From positions 2,604,001 through 2,668,000 of the forward strand of contig NC_060025.1 of the NCBI RefSeq assembly GCF_021134715.1: a stretch of 64,000 nucleotides of DNA, given 5' to 3'. The notes below the pieces were generated by a model. That model was given only the letters and a program-made list of their open reading frames with translations. It searched no databases and had not been told where the DNA came from. A program made the position numbers and the translations under genes. Below are positions 48,465 through 59,824 of this stretch, piece after piece (position 1 is the first letter of the stretch; each line of letters begins with the position of its first letter). Source of the DNA: Daphnia pulex. Taxonomy: Eukaryota > Arthropoda > Branchiopoda > Diplostraca > Daphniidae.

Positions 48465-50800
48465 ATATGCGCACCGTGGCCGTTGCGAAGGGTATTAGTT
48501 CGCTGATGTGCCTCAAGCCACCCGTTAGTCCAAAAAGAAACAGGTAGTTTAAAACTGATTTATCAGACAGAGTAATTCATTTCTTTGTCATGCGTTTATT
48601 TTCTTTTCAACATATCCTCAGGCTATTGTTTACCTTTTCTGTTTTAAACTTTTCCAAAAGATTGTGCAATCTACAAATAACAAGGTCAAGTTACAGTTTT
48701 GGAAATCATTTAATCTTTTGTTTTGTTTTTTCAATCACAATTTTCATTAGCTGACATGTGTAACTAATCATCTATATGTGATCGATTTCTGATAAACCCA
48801 GCCATCGCCGAGCAAATGAGGTGTTGATTTCAAGGTCCATGGTCATCGTCCGGAAGGATTAGTCCCTGAACTTGAACCCTCTCAGGTATAAACCATTTTC
48901 TCAACCCTAAAGTTCCATTATTTTTACACGCATTCCTTCACGATATTACTTGGAATCGTTATCGATTGACCTGTTACCAGGACACCTCATTTGTAGAGGA
49001 TGAGTAGGCCGTATTCCGGGAAATCGGATGTGGCTGACGCTCTCTGGATCAAGGGCATTTTCTTGCACCCAATGGCTGTTCAACTGTTACGCCAAACCTT
49101 TATAATGGAATGCGAAGGTGAGAAAAGTTCATCAGTCGATTGACAACCTTTTCTCAGTGATCTCGTCTCAATTTCAAGATGCCTTGGCCAACATCTTCTC
49201 CGTCCAATGCTGTCGAAGTCATTTTCTGCCGTACCAAGTGCGACAAAATGGCTGTCATTCACCAGAATTATTATTTCCACCACAATCGCAAATACAAGGT
49301 AATGTTTCAGTTGATTCTGTGGTGATTTGCGTGTCTAATCTGATGATTTTTCTGTGCAACAGGGAGGTGATTACTGGTGCTGTGCTCAACGGGGGTGCAA
49401 AGTCCGTCTCATCAGCAGCCGTGTCAATCATGAATCCGGTCGGATGGAGTTTTCGCGTCGCAACCAGGCCATTCAACATGAGCATGAGCCGAACGCACCC
49501 AATCTGATCGAGAAAGAATTCCGTCGCCAGTTGGTCACTCAGTTCGATCGAGTCACAGCCAATAAATCAGGATCGCCTCAATCAGCTACTCCTGTTTCCG
49601 TTCGTCTAGTCTACGATGAGCTGCGCAGTCAGGCCATCAAACGCGGCGTTCCGGAATCTCTGATTCCGTCTTATTGGAATATTCGCAGCACCATGTACCG
49701 TATCCGTCGCAAGCGGGTGTTACTTCACGTTCCGTCAAGTAATTCAAGTTCGGAAAGAAGAGGTGTGTACTCACTTTGCATTTGAACTTTAATTTTGAAA
49801 GATTTTCATTCATTATGTTCTCATTTTTTTAGAAACTAATAAAACTTCTGCTGGAGAAGGATCTGCTAGATCCGTGTCTTCTGATCCAGAATCTCCGATC
49901 TCATCGACGATGGGTGAGCCATCGACTAGTCCAGTGCAATCGGAACCATTGTCTTTGGTGACTTGGAAAAATAACGCCCAGGAACAACAGCTTGTTGTCC
50001 GTCGCGATCTCGTTCATCCGACTACTTCTCCAATCCTGTATCAATCTCTTCAGACGAGCGGTTCGCCGTCAACTGCACCCATCAATCCACAACTGCCAAT
50101 CCAGTTTGAAGCTTCACCCTTGATCACTCCAATTCCGCCAATTGATCCAAATCTTCTTCGTTTTTCCAGTCATTTATTCCCGAGCTACTCCCAATCTCCC
50201 ACTCTTGCTCCCTCGTTTCCTTACCAATCACCGGAAATTATGCGGTTTTATGCTGCTATGCATGCCGAATATTTACGCTCGCTCTTTGCTCTCGGCTGCC
50301 ATCCTCGTATGTAATGGCCTTTAATTGATTTCTGCTCTTTCTTATTGACGTTTTGCTAATGACCAAAAATTGACGATGAACGACTCGTTCGGAACGTTTC
50401 ACCTTAATTGAATACATCCCGATCAACAGCACGATGCCATGGTACTATAATTAATAGCATTTCTCGAACAGTATAAGTTGATGGCTGTGGTTACTAGTTC
50501 CGATGCAGCTATGGTACAGCTTAAGAATCGGTTCAACAGTTCCGCAGCTGGGCTTCATCGACTATTGTGCTTTTTAGGTCTTGATCCTGCTCCTGAATCC
50601 AAATGTAAGACAAACATTTGGGGATGGCTTTTCTTTCTTGTAATGTCACAAGCCGGCCTTTTCGTGTTCCTCGTGAGGTCCGCTCCTCACTTGAAAGGTT
50701 TCCTTATAAACGTGCTTGCCACTCTTCCGTTGCTAGACCGTTCCATCCGCTTGTTCAGCGTCAGTTTCATACATTTGATCTTGCTTTTGAAATTGGGTCG
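48465..50800 (+). repeat. Right copy of the FLYWCH/Gr segmental duplication
   Basis: Direct, near-identical copy of 24733-27085. It retains the conserved upstream open exon (49000-49117) and a full FLYWCH gene. The right breakpoint falls inside the receptor's first exon. Confidence 0.9.
49179..50314 (+). CDS. FLYWCH-type zinc finger protein, copy 2
   Basis: Exons 49179-49298, 49363-49762 and 49833-50314 have exactly the same lengths as in copy 1 (120, 400 and 482 nt) and join to 333 residues. The finger residues are unchanged (FCRTKCDKMAVIHQNYYF, YWCCAQRGCKVRL, HEHEP). Differences from copy 1 are a handful of substitutions, mostly in the Ser/Thr/Pro tail (for example GTSDPE to VSSDPE and PMITPIPPIDPD to PLITPIPPIDPN). 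Indels are confined to introns, which suggests both copies are under purifying selection or the duplication is very recent. Confidence 0.83.
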
Positions 50801-50938
50801 AATCCTTCTACTCAAAACAGCTGAGTACCCAGTTTGGAATCTTATCTCCAACTTTATGACGTCCTCTATCATCAGCACTCCTTATAGACGAAGTGAATTC
50901 GAAACGAGTCGATGTATTGTCGTACTTTTGTAGCGTGT
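50447..50938 (+). pseudogene. Truncated gustatory receptor copy
   Basis: 50460-50800 matches codons 2 to about 112 of the receptor at 26732 (NRFN.SAA.LHRLL.FLGLDP, LVMSQAGLFVF, RSAPHLKGFLIN). The start ATG is altered to ATA by changes just upstream, and the sequence leaves the receptor after LLLKLG, continuing into unrelated DNA with a stop near 50933. All later exons are absent. It was created by the duplication breakpoint. Confidence 0.88.
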
Positions 50939-51965
50939 GCGTATATTGTTATTTTCTTAATTTAACTGTACTACTTCAAAATTTTGCAAATGTCTGCGTT
51001 CTCCGTTCTGTTTGTTTCGAAATCGACAGATGAGTTCTTTTAATCCTCATCCCTTAATCAGGATGCAAACCTTAATTAAAATTATTAAAAAAAAATAGTT
51101 TTTAAAACATCTAAAGGAGGTAGGCTCTAGAGGAAAAGTTATTCTCAATTACTTTGAATTATTGCAAAAAAAGTGACATTTTTGGAAAAATATTTCACGA
51201 ACATGTAGGTGGCGTGGAGATCATTGAGTTCTCAGTTCTCACGGAAGTGTAGAATTTTCGTTGGCTAGGTTTCCATATTCGAAGTTTCAAACTTCCAATT
51301 CACTGACTCAGTACAAACAACAGTTACCAACGTTGTAATCGTGAGTATAATAGCATTTGACAAAAAATCTGTACCGTGCAAAGTTCTTATTTTTTCTCGT
51401 TTGCCTAAGTCAATGTTTCATCTGCTGGTGCTGCCTGTCTTGAAACAAAGCAGTCAAGTGAAGGAAATGTTTTAACCTTTACAGGATTACCAAATTACAT
51501 TTGTGCAAGAAGCAGTCCAGGAACTAGGTGCACTATGTCCTCCAAACTTCCAGTACAAGAAGCAGTCGTGCTGGTTTTCTTAATTTCTCCATGCTGACTA
51601 TGAGTGCTATGAGAAATGCTGACTCAAATACAACAACAAGGTAACATCTAGATCTCAAAAGTTACAGTGTGATTGTTGAAGTTGATTTTGTTCGTGGAAT
51701 GAGCATCCAGCGTCAGCTACACCAACCCTAACAGCTGAAACTGGACTGCTGGACATGTTGTTTCACCCAAAAAGTAATTTATTAAAACTAAATTTCCAAT
51801 CTCATTTAGACCAACACTGCTGTAGTTCTTCACCTGGCAACAAAGTGTCACTGCTCTATAAGGAAAAAGGCAGAGTGAAGATGTTGATTGTCAACGTCAG
51901 TGACTGCGGGACTGTTGACAGGTAACCAAGTTTTTGCCCATATGTTCCAGCATTCAAGAAAATTG
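50939..51965. other. Spacer, nothing recognised
   Basis: AT-rich. A few exon-like short frames on the plus strand near 51390-51900 have no consistent splice model. Confidence 0.45.
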
Positions 51966-52585
51966 GAGATTATTAATCACTTGTGCTCAAGTTTTCAATG
52001 CCTGGTTTGCTCACTACCTGGTGCAAAACAAATTAAAAGGTCATTGGCCACCTCAGCCCTATTTGTATATTTTAAAGAAATTTGCCACATTTCTTGGTTA
52101 ACCAAAGCTGAACGAAACTTTTGTTTGCTGCGTGTACGTGAATTGCATTAACGGTGTCATTATTTCTTTTCTTGCTTTTATAGGACTTCCATAGGCATTC
52201 CGAAGTCGATGACCACGAAGCGCTTCACTCACCCACCACATTCTAAATCGTATTTCCATATTCTGAAAGCAGTTCTTGACCGTTGGCGTCGTGTTTCCGT
52301 GGACCAAGTAATCGATTTTTTTAACTTTTTGGGTATCTATGTAGTTATCGATTTCTATCTGCGTATTGAACTTATGGTGATCCAATCCATCCCAATCGGT
52401 TCCGGCCATTCAATTTCCGCAAGACAGAAGAATTCCTTTGTCTTGTAAAACAGAACCGAGAATCCAGTAATATTTTAGCGCTTCCATAATTAAAATATTT
52501 ATGGTAGTACTTTGATCGAATTGAATTTTTGTATTAAATAATAAGTTTAGATACACACATTTCAGCGGTTTCAATTACTTGCAAT

Positions 52586-53302
52586 TTAATACTGGGGCTG
52601 GACTGCGGGGGCTTTGTAGACCGGAGTGGCGGTGTAAGCCGGGGCCGGGGCAGAGTATGTGGGAGCGGTGACGGTGTAGGTGGGACCATTTTTGACCGGG
52701 GCAGTGTATGTGGGAGCGGTGTAAGTGGGAGCAGTGGGCTTGTAAGCAGGAGCGGAGTAGGTGGGAGCGGTGGGCTTGTAAGCTGGGGCGGAGTAGGTGG
52801 TAGCTTTGTAGTTGTTTTCGACGTATTCGGGATACTTGGCTTCACCGGTGTACTTGACGTCGGCGACATATCCGTAGCTGTCAGCCCTGTAGGTGACAAT
52901 TTGGGTGCGGCCGTCGGGAAGGACGACACGGTATGATCCGGTGGTCACTTTGCCATCGCTGCTCTCGGAATGGGAATAGTCGTTGTAGTAATCATTGACG
53001 GCCCAGCTGAAGTCGTAAGGTTGGGGAGTCTTCATAAAATATTCATTTGCAAAAGTTAATTTCCATGTTTCTTTCAATTCATTTATGAAATGAGACTCAC
53101 CTCGTATTTGGCTTCATATGTAGATTTGTATGCCGGAGCTTCGTACTTGGGAGCGTATTCGGCTGACCTGTAAGAATCGGCGGCAGCGACAGCGAAAAGG
53201 GCGGCGAGGATCAAGAACTAATAAAATATGGAACATTTGACGCCATTTAATAAGGTAATGCGTTTAAGGAGACAACGTTTTTAAAATATTTCTTACTTTC
53301 AT
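52586..53302 (-). CDS. RR-2-type cuticular protein, tandem copy 1
   Basis: Exons 53297-53302 (just Met-Lys), 53101-53217 and 52586-53029 join in phase to 188 residues. MKFLILAALFAVAAA is the signal peptide, with the intron after codon 2 as in many cuticle genes. The Rebers-Riddiford chitin-binding domain reads YDFSWAVNDYYNDYSHSESS, GSYRVVLPDGRTQIVTYRAD, then GYVADVKYTGEA. A C-terminal repeat region of (A/T)PTYSAPAYKPTA units follows. The protein binds chitin in exo-/endocuticle. Compared with copy 2 this gene has two extra repeat insertions (about 29 residues), including a unique PVKNGPTYTVTA. A TATA box lies at 53370-53377. Confidence 0.93.
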
Positions 53303-53369
53303 TTTGTAGTAGTGGTTAAATTGCTGAAAACAGTTGGTGAACTGATAATTTCAGTTCAGTCTGTTCACG

Positions 53370-53377
53370 TTTTTATA
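53370..53377 (-). promoter_or_regulatory. TATA box of cuticle gene copy 1
   Basis: TATAAAAA on the minus strand, 68 bp upstream of the ATG, conserved in copy 2 together with the following cgtgaacag. Confidence 0.7.
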
Positions 53378-53520
53378 CGAAATTCGAGAGTACATTCCGA
53401 CTGATACGTTTGAATATGGCAATTTTTCAAAAGTTATGCATTCAGCAAAAGTGATTGGTAGAGGTTATGCAAATAATTGGCGGTCAAGGTAGACGAAAAT
53501 CAAAATAGACCCCACCTGTC

Positions 53521-54019
53521 TGCTCGCGTGAAAAGAAAACTTAGATGAACATTGGGCAACCGATAACAGGTTGAAACACAATTAAGGGAGTCAGAATTTG
53601 AAATGAAAAAGATACCGTTGCTCGACTTTTAGGGAAATTGGACTTGGTTAATGACCTATTTAATTGACGTTCTCTTTTATCCTCGTTTCAAAACTTCACG
53701 GGAATTCCCCCTCTGGTTGATTGGGCGATTGTTTTTTCTTAACCGTCTTAAACTATGCTACGACAAAATGATTTAATCCATTCATGTAGATTTCCCGCCA
53801 TTAAATGAAATCACTGTCAGTCAAAGTAAAAGAATTTGATAAAATTTGAATTATACCGAGTGTCTCTTAACGGTAGGCTTATGTAAGAATCTCAGAAATG
53901 AACTTCGGAACGTGGGGCCAACTATTAACCGCTTCGTCTTCGTCACCGAAGATATAGGTCTACAACTCTCCATGACGTCCATGCCCATCTCCACATCCTC
54001 TTTCATGTCGTCCATGTGT
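53521..54019. other. Spacer between tandem duplication units
   Basis: No recognisable feature. Confidence 0.45.
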
Positions 54020-54626
54020 TGCTTTCATTGCCCGTTTTACTCACTACCTGGTGCAAAACAAAATAATGGGTCCTCGGGTCACCTCAGCGCATGGTATATG
54101 TTAAAGAAATTTTCTACATTTCTTGGTTAACTGAAGCTGAACGAAACTTTAGTTTGTAGCGTTTTACGTGATTTGCGTTAAAGGTGTCATTATTCTTTTC
54201 TTGCTCTTACAGCACTTTCATAGGCACTTTCATGCCGAATCGATGACCACGAAGCGCTTCACGCTCAAGGCCAGCACATTTTTCTGAATTGTGTATCCAT
54301 ATTCTGAATGCAGTTTTTGTCCATTGTCGTCGTGTTTCCGTGAACCAAGTAATCGATTTTTTTAACTTTTTGGGTATCTATGTAGTTATCAATTTCTATC
54401 TGCGTATTGAACTTATGGTGATCCAATCCATCCCAATCGGTTCCGGCCATTCAATTTCCGCAAGACAGAAGAATTCCTTTGTCTTGTAAAACAGAACCGA
54501 GAATCCAGGAATATTTTAGCGCTTCCATAATTAAAATATTTATGGTAGTACTTTGATTGAATTGAATTTTTGTATTAAATAATAAGTTTAGATACACACA
54601 TTTCAGCGGTTTCAATTACTTGCAAT

Positions 54627-55251
54627 TTAATACTGGGGCTGGACTGCGGGGGCTTTGTAGACCGGAGTGGCGGTGTAAGCCGGGGCCGGGGCAGAGTATG
54701 TGGGAGCGGTGTAAGTGGGAGCGGTGGGCTTGTAAGCTGGGGCGGAGTAGGTGGTAGCTTTGTAGTTGTTTTCGACGTATTCGGGATACTTGGCTTCACC
54801 GGTGTACTTGACGTCGGCGACATATCCGTAGCTGTCAGCCCTGTAGGTGACAATTTGGGTGCGGCCGTCGGGAAGGACGACGCGGTATGATCCGGTTACG
54901 ACATTGCCGTCGCTCTTCTCAGAGTGTTCGTAGTCGTTGTAGTAATCATTGACGGCCCAGCTGAAGTCGTAAGGTTGGGGAGTCTTCATAAAATATTTAT
55001 TTCGAAAGTTAATTTCCGTGTTTCGTTGATTCATTTATGAAATGAGACTCACCTCGTATTTTGCTTCATATGTAGATTTGTATGCCGGAGCTTCATACTT
55101 GGGAGCGTATTCGGCTGACCTGTAAGAATCGGCGGCAGCGACAGCGAAAAGGGCGGCGAGGATCAAGAACTAATAAAATATGGATTATTTGACACCATTT
55201 AATAAGGTAATGAGTTTTAGGAGACAACGTTTAAAGATTTCCTACTTTCAT
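54627..55251 (-). CDS. RR-2-type cuticular protein, tandem copy 2
   Basis: Exons 55246-55251, 55053-55169 and 54627-54983 join in phase to 159 residues. The signal peptide and exon 2 are the same as in copy 1. The RR domain differs at a few positions (YEHSEKSDGNVVTGSYRVVL versus YSHSESSDGKVTTGSYRVVL) and the C-terminal AP-rich repeat is shorter. The role is the same: structural chitin-binding cuticle protein. A TATA box lies at 55319-55326. Confidence 0.93.
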
Positions 55252-55318
55252 GTTGGAGTAGTAGTCAACTTGCTGAAAACAGTTGGTAAACTGATAATTT
55301 CAGTCCAGTCTGTTCACG

Positions 55319-55326
55319 TTTTTATA
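55319..55326 (-). promoter_or_regulatory. TATA box of cuticle gene copy 2
   Basis: TATAAAAA on the minus strand, 68 bp upstream of the ATG, in the same relative position as in copy 1. Confidence 0.7.
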
Positions 55327-55560
55327 CAAAATTGGAGAGTATATCCCGACTGATACGTTTTTAAATATGGCATTTATCAAAAGTCAAGTATTCAGCGAAA
55401 GTAATTGGTAGAGGTTATGCAAATAATAAGTAGTCAAGGTAAAAGAAAATAGAAATGCACCCCGCCCATCAATGAAGGGAAAAGTTAGATGAACATTGTG
55501 CGACCGGTAACAGATTAGTAACCAATTTGAATCATAAGTTGAATTTTGAAAGCACCCGTT

Positions 55561-56962
55561 GCTCGACTTGTAGAGGAATTTGTATTTGGTTAATGACCTA
55601 CAAAACTGTCACAACATTATTGCCGTTCTCTTTTATCCTGGTTTAGGAATCCTTGCGGGAATTTCCCCCGTCTTTTCTCCATAGTCTTCCTTTTGATTGT
55701 TTAGACCAATTGATCAATTCGTTGTCTTTTATCGAAAACGTTGGTTCGCCGAACTGGCTTAATTGATTGATGTAGATTTCGCAGCGAATAATTGTTAGTT
55801 GTGTGGATTGATCACAGCTAGTTGATCACAGCCAGCACAGCGCAAGAATTATTGAATTTGTTAAACAGGAGAATTTATTGTAGTAAGGAAGAAGGAAGGT
55901 ATTGTGGAGTTGTATCCGACCTGGGTACTCTCTCCCGCTCGCACCTCGTTGACTGCGCACTGGGCCTCAACTTGATCTCTATTAATTATTATCGTGTTAA
56001 TCATTATCGAGTGAACTTTATAATAATAGGCGATCTGAGTACGAATCTCAGAAGTCAATTTCAGAAGGTGATACCAACTAGTTGAGACTCGAGACACCGG
56101 ATTAAAAGATACGCTCTTTTTATGGACGCCCTTTATCAACAGAGCTGAGGATTCCTAGTAAGCCTGAATTCGAAACTAGGTTTACACTTTATTCTGGAAT
56201 CGAAGAGAGACCATCAACAACTAATCCATCCCAGTGACCAGTGAAAAAAAAAAAACGTTTCTAAGGGTTTTGTACGTTCGTACAGAAACCCTTCGGGTAA
56301 TTTATTTAAATAACAAAACTATTGTTATGTACTTTTTATGTTAAATTCACAGCAATACTTATAACGCTGCTTGAAATACGGGCTCTATATACATTTTTTT
56401 AATTTCAAAAACTTTCTTGACAGCGGTCAATAAAGGAATAGAACTAAGAATAAATGGTCGGAAGTCAACAGTTCCGCAATCCGCATCCACTTGATTTTCA
56501 AACAGCTATCTAGTTAGCGCAATGGTGTTAGCGATACGAAATTGTAGTTTTTTTAATATATTCCAGTGATACAAATTGTGATGATCACAATTAGTGCTGC
56601 TTGCTCTGTAAGTGAAAATACGTCATTTGAATCATGGATAAGAAATCGAACAGCTGTTAATAGAAGTTGTGGCATGTATTTTGAATTTAGGTTTGATAAT
56701 TTATCATGTCCAAGATTTAAAAAAGAAATTAGATGGAATGCTTTTCCACTCTGCAGATGATGTTGAATGAATTGGGAATTGCCCAGGTAGTACCAAATAC
56801 GCTAAAACTACTTGCCGTCGGTCAGAGCGTGAGTCCGTGGCATGCATTTAAAAAGTTGGAATACGGATATCAAATTGAATAGCTGTTAGACATCTGCTAG
56901 TTTTTTTTTCAGGAGACCTTCATGATTCGTTTTTATTTTAATGTAATTCGATTTCACATATC
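55561..56962. other. Intergenic region with one hairpin
   Basis: No gene supported. It contains the near-perfect hairpin at 56263-56293, listed separately. Confidence 0.45.
56263..56293. repeat. Short near-perfect inverted repeat (hairpin)
   Basis: The arms aagggttttgtacg and cgtacagaaaccctt pair over 14 bp with one bulged base around a two-base loop. Function unknown; it could be a terminus or remnant of a mobile element. Confidence 0.6.
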
Positions 56963-57034
56963 GGCTCGATGGTCTAGGGGTATGATTCTCGCTTAGGGTG
57001 CGAGAGGTCCCGGGTTCAAATCCCGGTCGAGCCC
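56963..57034 (+). tRNA. tRNA-Pro(AGG): tRNA-Pro (anticodon AGG)
   Basis: A 72-nt cloverleaf: acceptor GGCTCGA/TCGAGCC, D arm with A box TGGTCTAGGGGTATGATTC, anticodon arm CTCGC-TTAGGGT-GCGAG, and T arm CCCGG-GTTCAAAT-CCCGG (here GTTCAAATCC is the B box). All stems pair perfectly, and the discriminator base is C. No intron. Confidence 0.97.
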
Positions 57035-57164
57035 TGATGTTCATTTTGATTTTGTCGATAAGGAATACATGTAATCCATATTCTTGAACCGTTGAACGTT
57101 GTTTGTGTAAGATTTGGTAGCTAATTTTATCCCAAAACTTAATACTGAAAAAAATTTCTTTGTA

Positions 57165-57325
57165 TGCGACAGTAGAACTCCAAAGACATTATTTATAACT
57201 ACTTTTTTAAAATATTATTAAAAATACCCGACAAAAGAACTCCAGAACGACAGTAGAACTCCACTACGCAACAATAGAACTCCAATAAATTCTTTAATTA
57301 TTTTCATGATCAACAATAGAACTAC
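57165..57325 (+). repeat. Five-copy short motif array (C-R-ACARTAGAACTCCA)
   Basis: The motif tagaactcca or a one-base variant, usually preceded by cgaca or caaca, occurs near 57168, 57230, 57249, 57270 and 57312 with irregular spacing of about 19-62 bp. It lies 130 bp downstream of tRNA-Pro. Confidence 0.6.
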
Positions 57326-57479
57326 ATTGAATTTTAAATATCTCAAATGTTCGACAATCCATCCATCCTTGTTCCGTACAGTCAAACGTGGTAATCGTGG
57401 AGGAATCTATTGGCTCCGTCAGTAGGTGGCTAAAATCAAGTTGTCCCCCAGCCGCCAGATGACGCGATCACGCGATTAA

Positions 57480-58640
57480 CTTAACGAAAGTTCGCCATTT
57501 TGTTCCGAAACGCCAAGTGAAAAGGTATTCCAAATTCGTTACGGAATTGCTGTGTCGATCTACATTTTCAGCATTTAAATTTAATGGTAAATTCTAGTTT
57601 GGATTTCTCAAATTTAATTAATCCTAGACGTTGCTGTGTGAATTTACAGGCAATCTGGCATATAATTTCCACTTGGCCAAATAATCGATCACGTGGACTG
57701 AAACTACTTTTCATTTTGCTTAAATGTCCGTTGTTAGCTGTACCTGTTCGGATGTACGTCTCATCTCACGCAGAAACACTACAGAGGTAGTTGAGTCAGT
57801 TTGTTGATAAATTTACCTGCAACGATGCTATAGATTTTATTAGTTGGTGTTCAGGTTGGAGATCCTGTTGCAGAATTTGAGAACTCGACAAATTCTGAGC
57901 TCCAGCCAGCTGGTGAAAGGTGTGCTGCAGCTGCTGCATGCAGTTTATTGAGCTGGTGTTATCCTGAAGTGTCATTGCAGGAAAAGTTTTTGAAATGGTA
58001 AGTTGATTGAATTTATTGGCTGTAACTTGGGAAGTCTTGCGTCTTTTTTTTTTCAATTCAACTGACAAGTAAAATCTAATCTGATGTAGACAATAAGTGG
58101 TGCTATTTCTTGCTTCCAAATAATAGTTTCCGTGAAAGATATTAGATAGCGATCAGCTTCTTTTTAGTTAACTTTTTAACTTTCTTTTGATCAAACTAGA
58201 ACAACAATTTCCACTCTGTATTGCAAACTTTTTCTAAAACTTAAAAATTAGATGTACAGAATTCTCCAGAATTTGCCAATAGAAACTTGGAAAAATGTCT
58301 GATTTCATTTGTTTTACACGATTTCTTTTGCATATTAAGTTTGATCATGGAAAATAACATTCCTTTTTCCCTATAGGACTTGGTGACACTTAAACTATGC
58401 CTGTGCAGTGGTTTTGCAGCCTGTTTCCAGTTGAGAGATGTGATTATGTAGCTGACACAGGATTGAAGAAAAAGAACTGAAGTAGCTGTGCCTCAGGAGT
58501 TGCAGATAGTGTTTGGTTCCTCATAGAAGTTTATTTAAAGAGTATTGAGATGATCAGCCACTTCTGCCTATAACTTATGTAAAACGTCAAAGTTGTAACT
58601 TGTAAGAAATATACAAGTCAAGTGCTAAACATGTTTTATT
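57480..58640 (+). ncRNA. Possible spliced non-coding transcript (weak)
   Basis: A promoter-proximal looking segment (gccattttgttccgaaacgc) ends at an AAAG/gtattc donor near 57523. Further downstream are plausible exon borders, the GCTGGTG-rich repeat at 57885-57975, and AATA-rich 3' sequence near 58670. No frame is longer than about 100 codons. This is a tentative reading only. Confidence 0.2.
57885..57975 (+). repeat. Copy of the dispersed GCTGGTG-rich repeat
   Basis: Ordered blocks are shared with 13590-13740: ccagctggtgaa.ggtgt, gctgcatgcagt and gctggtgttatcctgaa. Confidence 0.5.
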
Positions 58641-58768
58641 ATAAGTTATAAAAAGTTAAAGACACAGCAAACAAAAAACTTAAAAGGAATTGCTGTATTG
58701 TCCCACCTCCACCCACAATTCCACCACATTTTACAATCACATACATTACATACATACACTTAACTTAA

Positions 58769-59094
58769 CCCGTTGGCTGCCACGCCATACAACCCGTAGG
58801 TTGTTTTCTACTCTCTACGCGCCATGTCTGAAGGATCCATGACCAAGGTGGGACTTGCCATTGCTGACAAGTCCGGGCTGACACGGTGATAGGAGAAGAT
58901 GGAATGCACAACCTCTAGAATCCATCACCGTATCGACAGGGGGGAAGTCCCTATGGTGCATTGCCTAACAGGCGCCTTGCGGCGAATTTTGGGCTGGTGC
59001 GACTTTCCGACCCCGCGGCATGAAAACCACGAGACCGAACAGCGCGGCCCGTGCTAAGGAGCTAGGGGAGAACAAAGGCGTGGCAGACAACGGG
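58769..59094. mobile_element. piggyBac-like MITE with TTAA target duplication
   Basis: The 326-bp element begins CCCGTTGGCTGCCACGCC and ends GGCGTGGCAGACAACGGG, terminal inverted repeats of 18 bp matching at 17. It is bounded on both sides by TTAA (58765-58768 and 59095-59098), the target-site duplication of piggyBac transposons. The interior is GC-richer than its surroundings and has no transposase frame, so this is a non-autonomous copy mobilised in trans. The nearly perfect ends suggest a fairly recent insertion. Confidence 0.88.
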
Positions 59095-59361
59095 TTAACT
59101 ATCACAAACACAAATGTTACCAACAACAAAAGATGATCCGCGCTGACATTTTGGAGATAACGGAGATGTTTTGGTGTCCATCTTCTCGACGTTTCCTCTG
59201 CATTACTTGAATAATGAGAAAACAATTCTTATTTAGTGACATGGCAATAAAAGTAGCGTAATACAGATAGAAAGAATAATCAGGTTTTAAGCTCAAAGAT
59301 TGAAAGTTTCGATTTTTTAAACTTAAAATCAAGCTTGTAATATTGAGAACTGTAAACACAG

Positions 59362-59824
59362 AACAAAGCTCACTTGCTAGTTTTTTTATATTTTCCGGAA
59401 GTATACCGGAAGTAACCACAGCACCTTAACCATTGAGCTGTCGTCAAATTAAACTATATATTTTTGATCTCCATGAAATTTGGGGTCGAACAGGTGTGAT
59501 TTAAACGAAATCCAAAATTTGGCCAAAATCGAGAATTTTCCTGATGCATAGAATATTTATTTCACTATTTAGTGACAACGCGATATCTGACAAATCTATA
59601 GCTCAGGAACAAACTGACAAAACTATAGTTCAGGAAAATTCTCAAAACCGGAAGTACGAAAACGTATAAAAAACTACATGAACTTTAACACAAATTTGAC
59701 GAGGATCACGAATTTGTGGTTCTTTGGTGCGTCAAATGAATATTTACTGAACTACTGACTGAAATGAGAAAACCGGAAGTAGAAAAAAACACAATATTTA
59801 AAAATCTAACAAGTGAGCTTTGTT
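59362..59824. mobile_element. Candidate MITE with about 30-bp terminal inverted repeats
   Basis: The left end aacaaagctcacttgctag and the right end (reverse complement aacaaagctcacttgttag) match over about 30 bp. The interior contains several ccggaagt motifs and two copies of a tatagytcagga block, with no coding frame. A target-site duplication is not evident, so the superfamily is unknown. Confidence 0.55.

Larger units (their letters stand above)
51970..53520 (-). repeat. Unit 1 of a tandem duplication carrying a cuticle gene
   Basis: Aligns in direct orientation with 54020-55560, a spacing of about 2 kb. Similarity covers the 3' flank (shared cactacctggtgcaaaacaa), all three exons, both introns and the promoter. 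Confidence 0.85.
54020..55560 (-). repeat. Unit 2 of the cuticle-gene tandem duplication
   Basis: See unit 1. The stretch 54340-54690 is almost base-for-base identical to 52320-52650, including the 3' UTR, while the promoter-distal flanks are more diverged. Confidence 0.85.

Noticed and set aside
52098-52409. 103-codon minus-strand frame, partly repeated at 54265-54450
   Set aside because: The shared part is identical only because the DNA is duplicated; beyond it the frame ends differ between copies.
52534-52929. Ser/Pro/Thr-rich frame overlapping cuticle copy 1 (and 54575-54853 for copy 2)
   Set aside because: Out-of-phase reading of the AP-rich repeat region of the cuticle genes.
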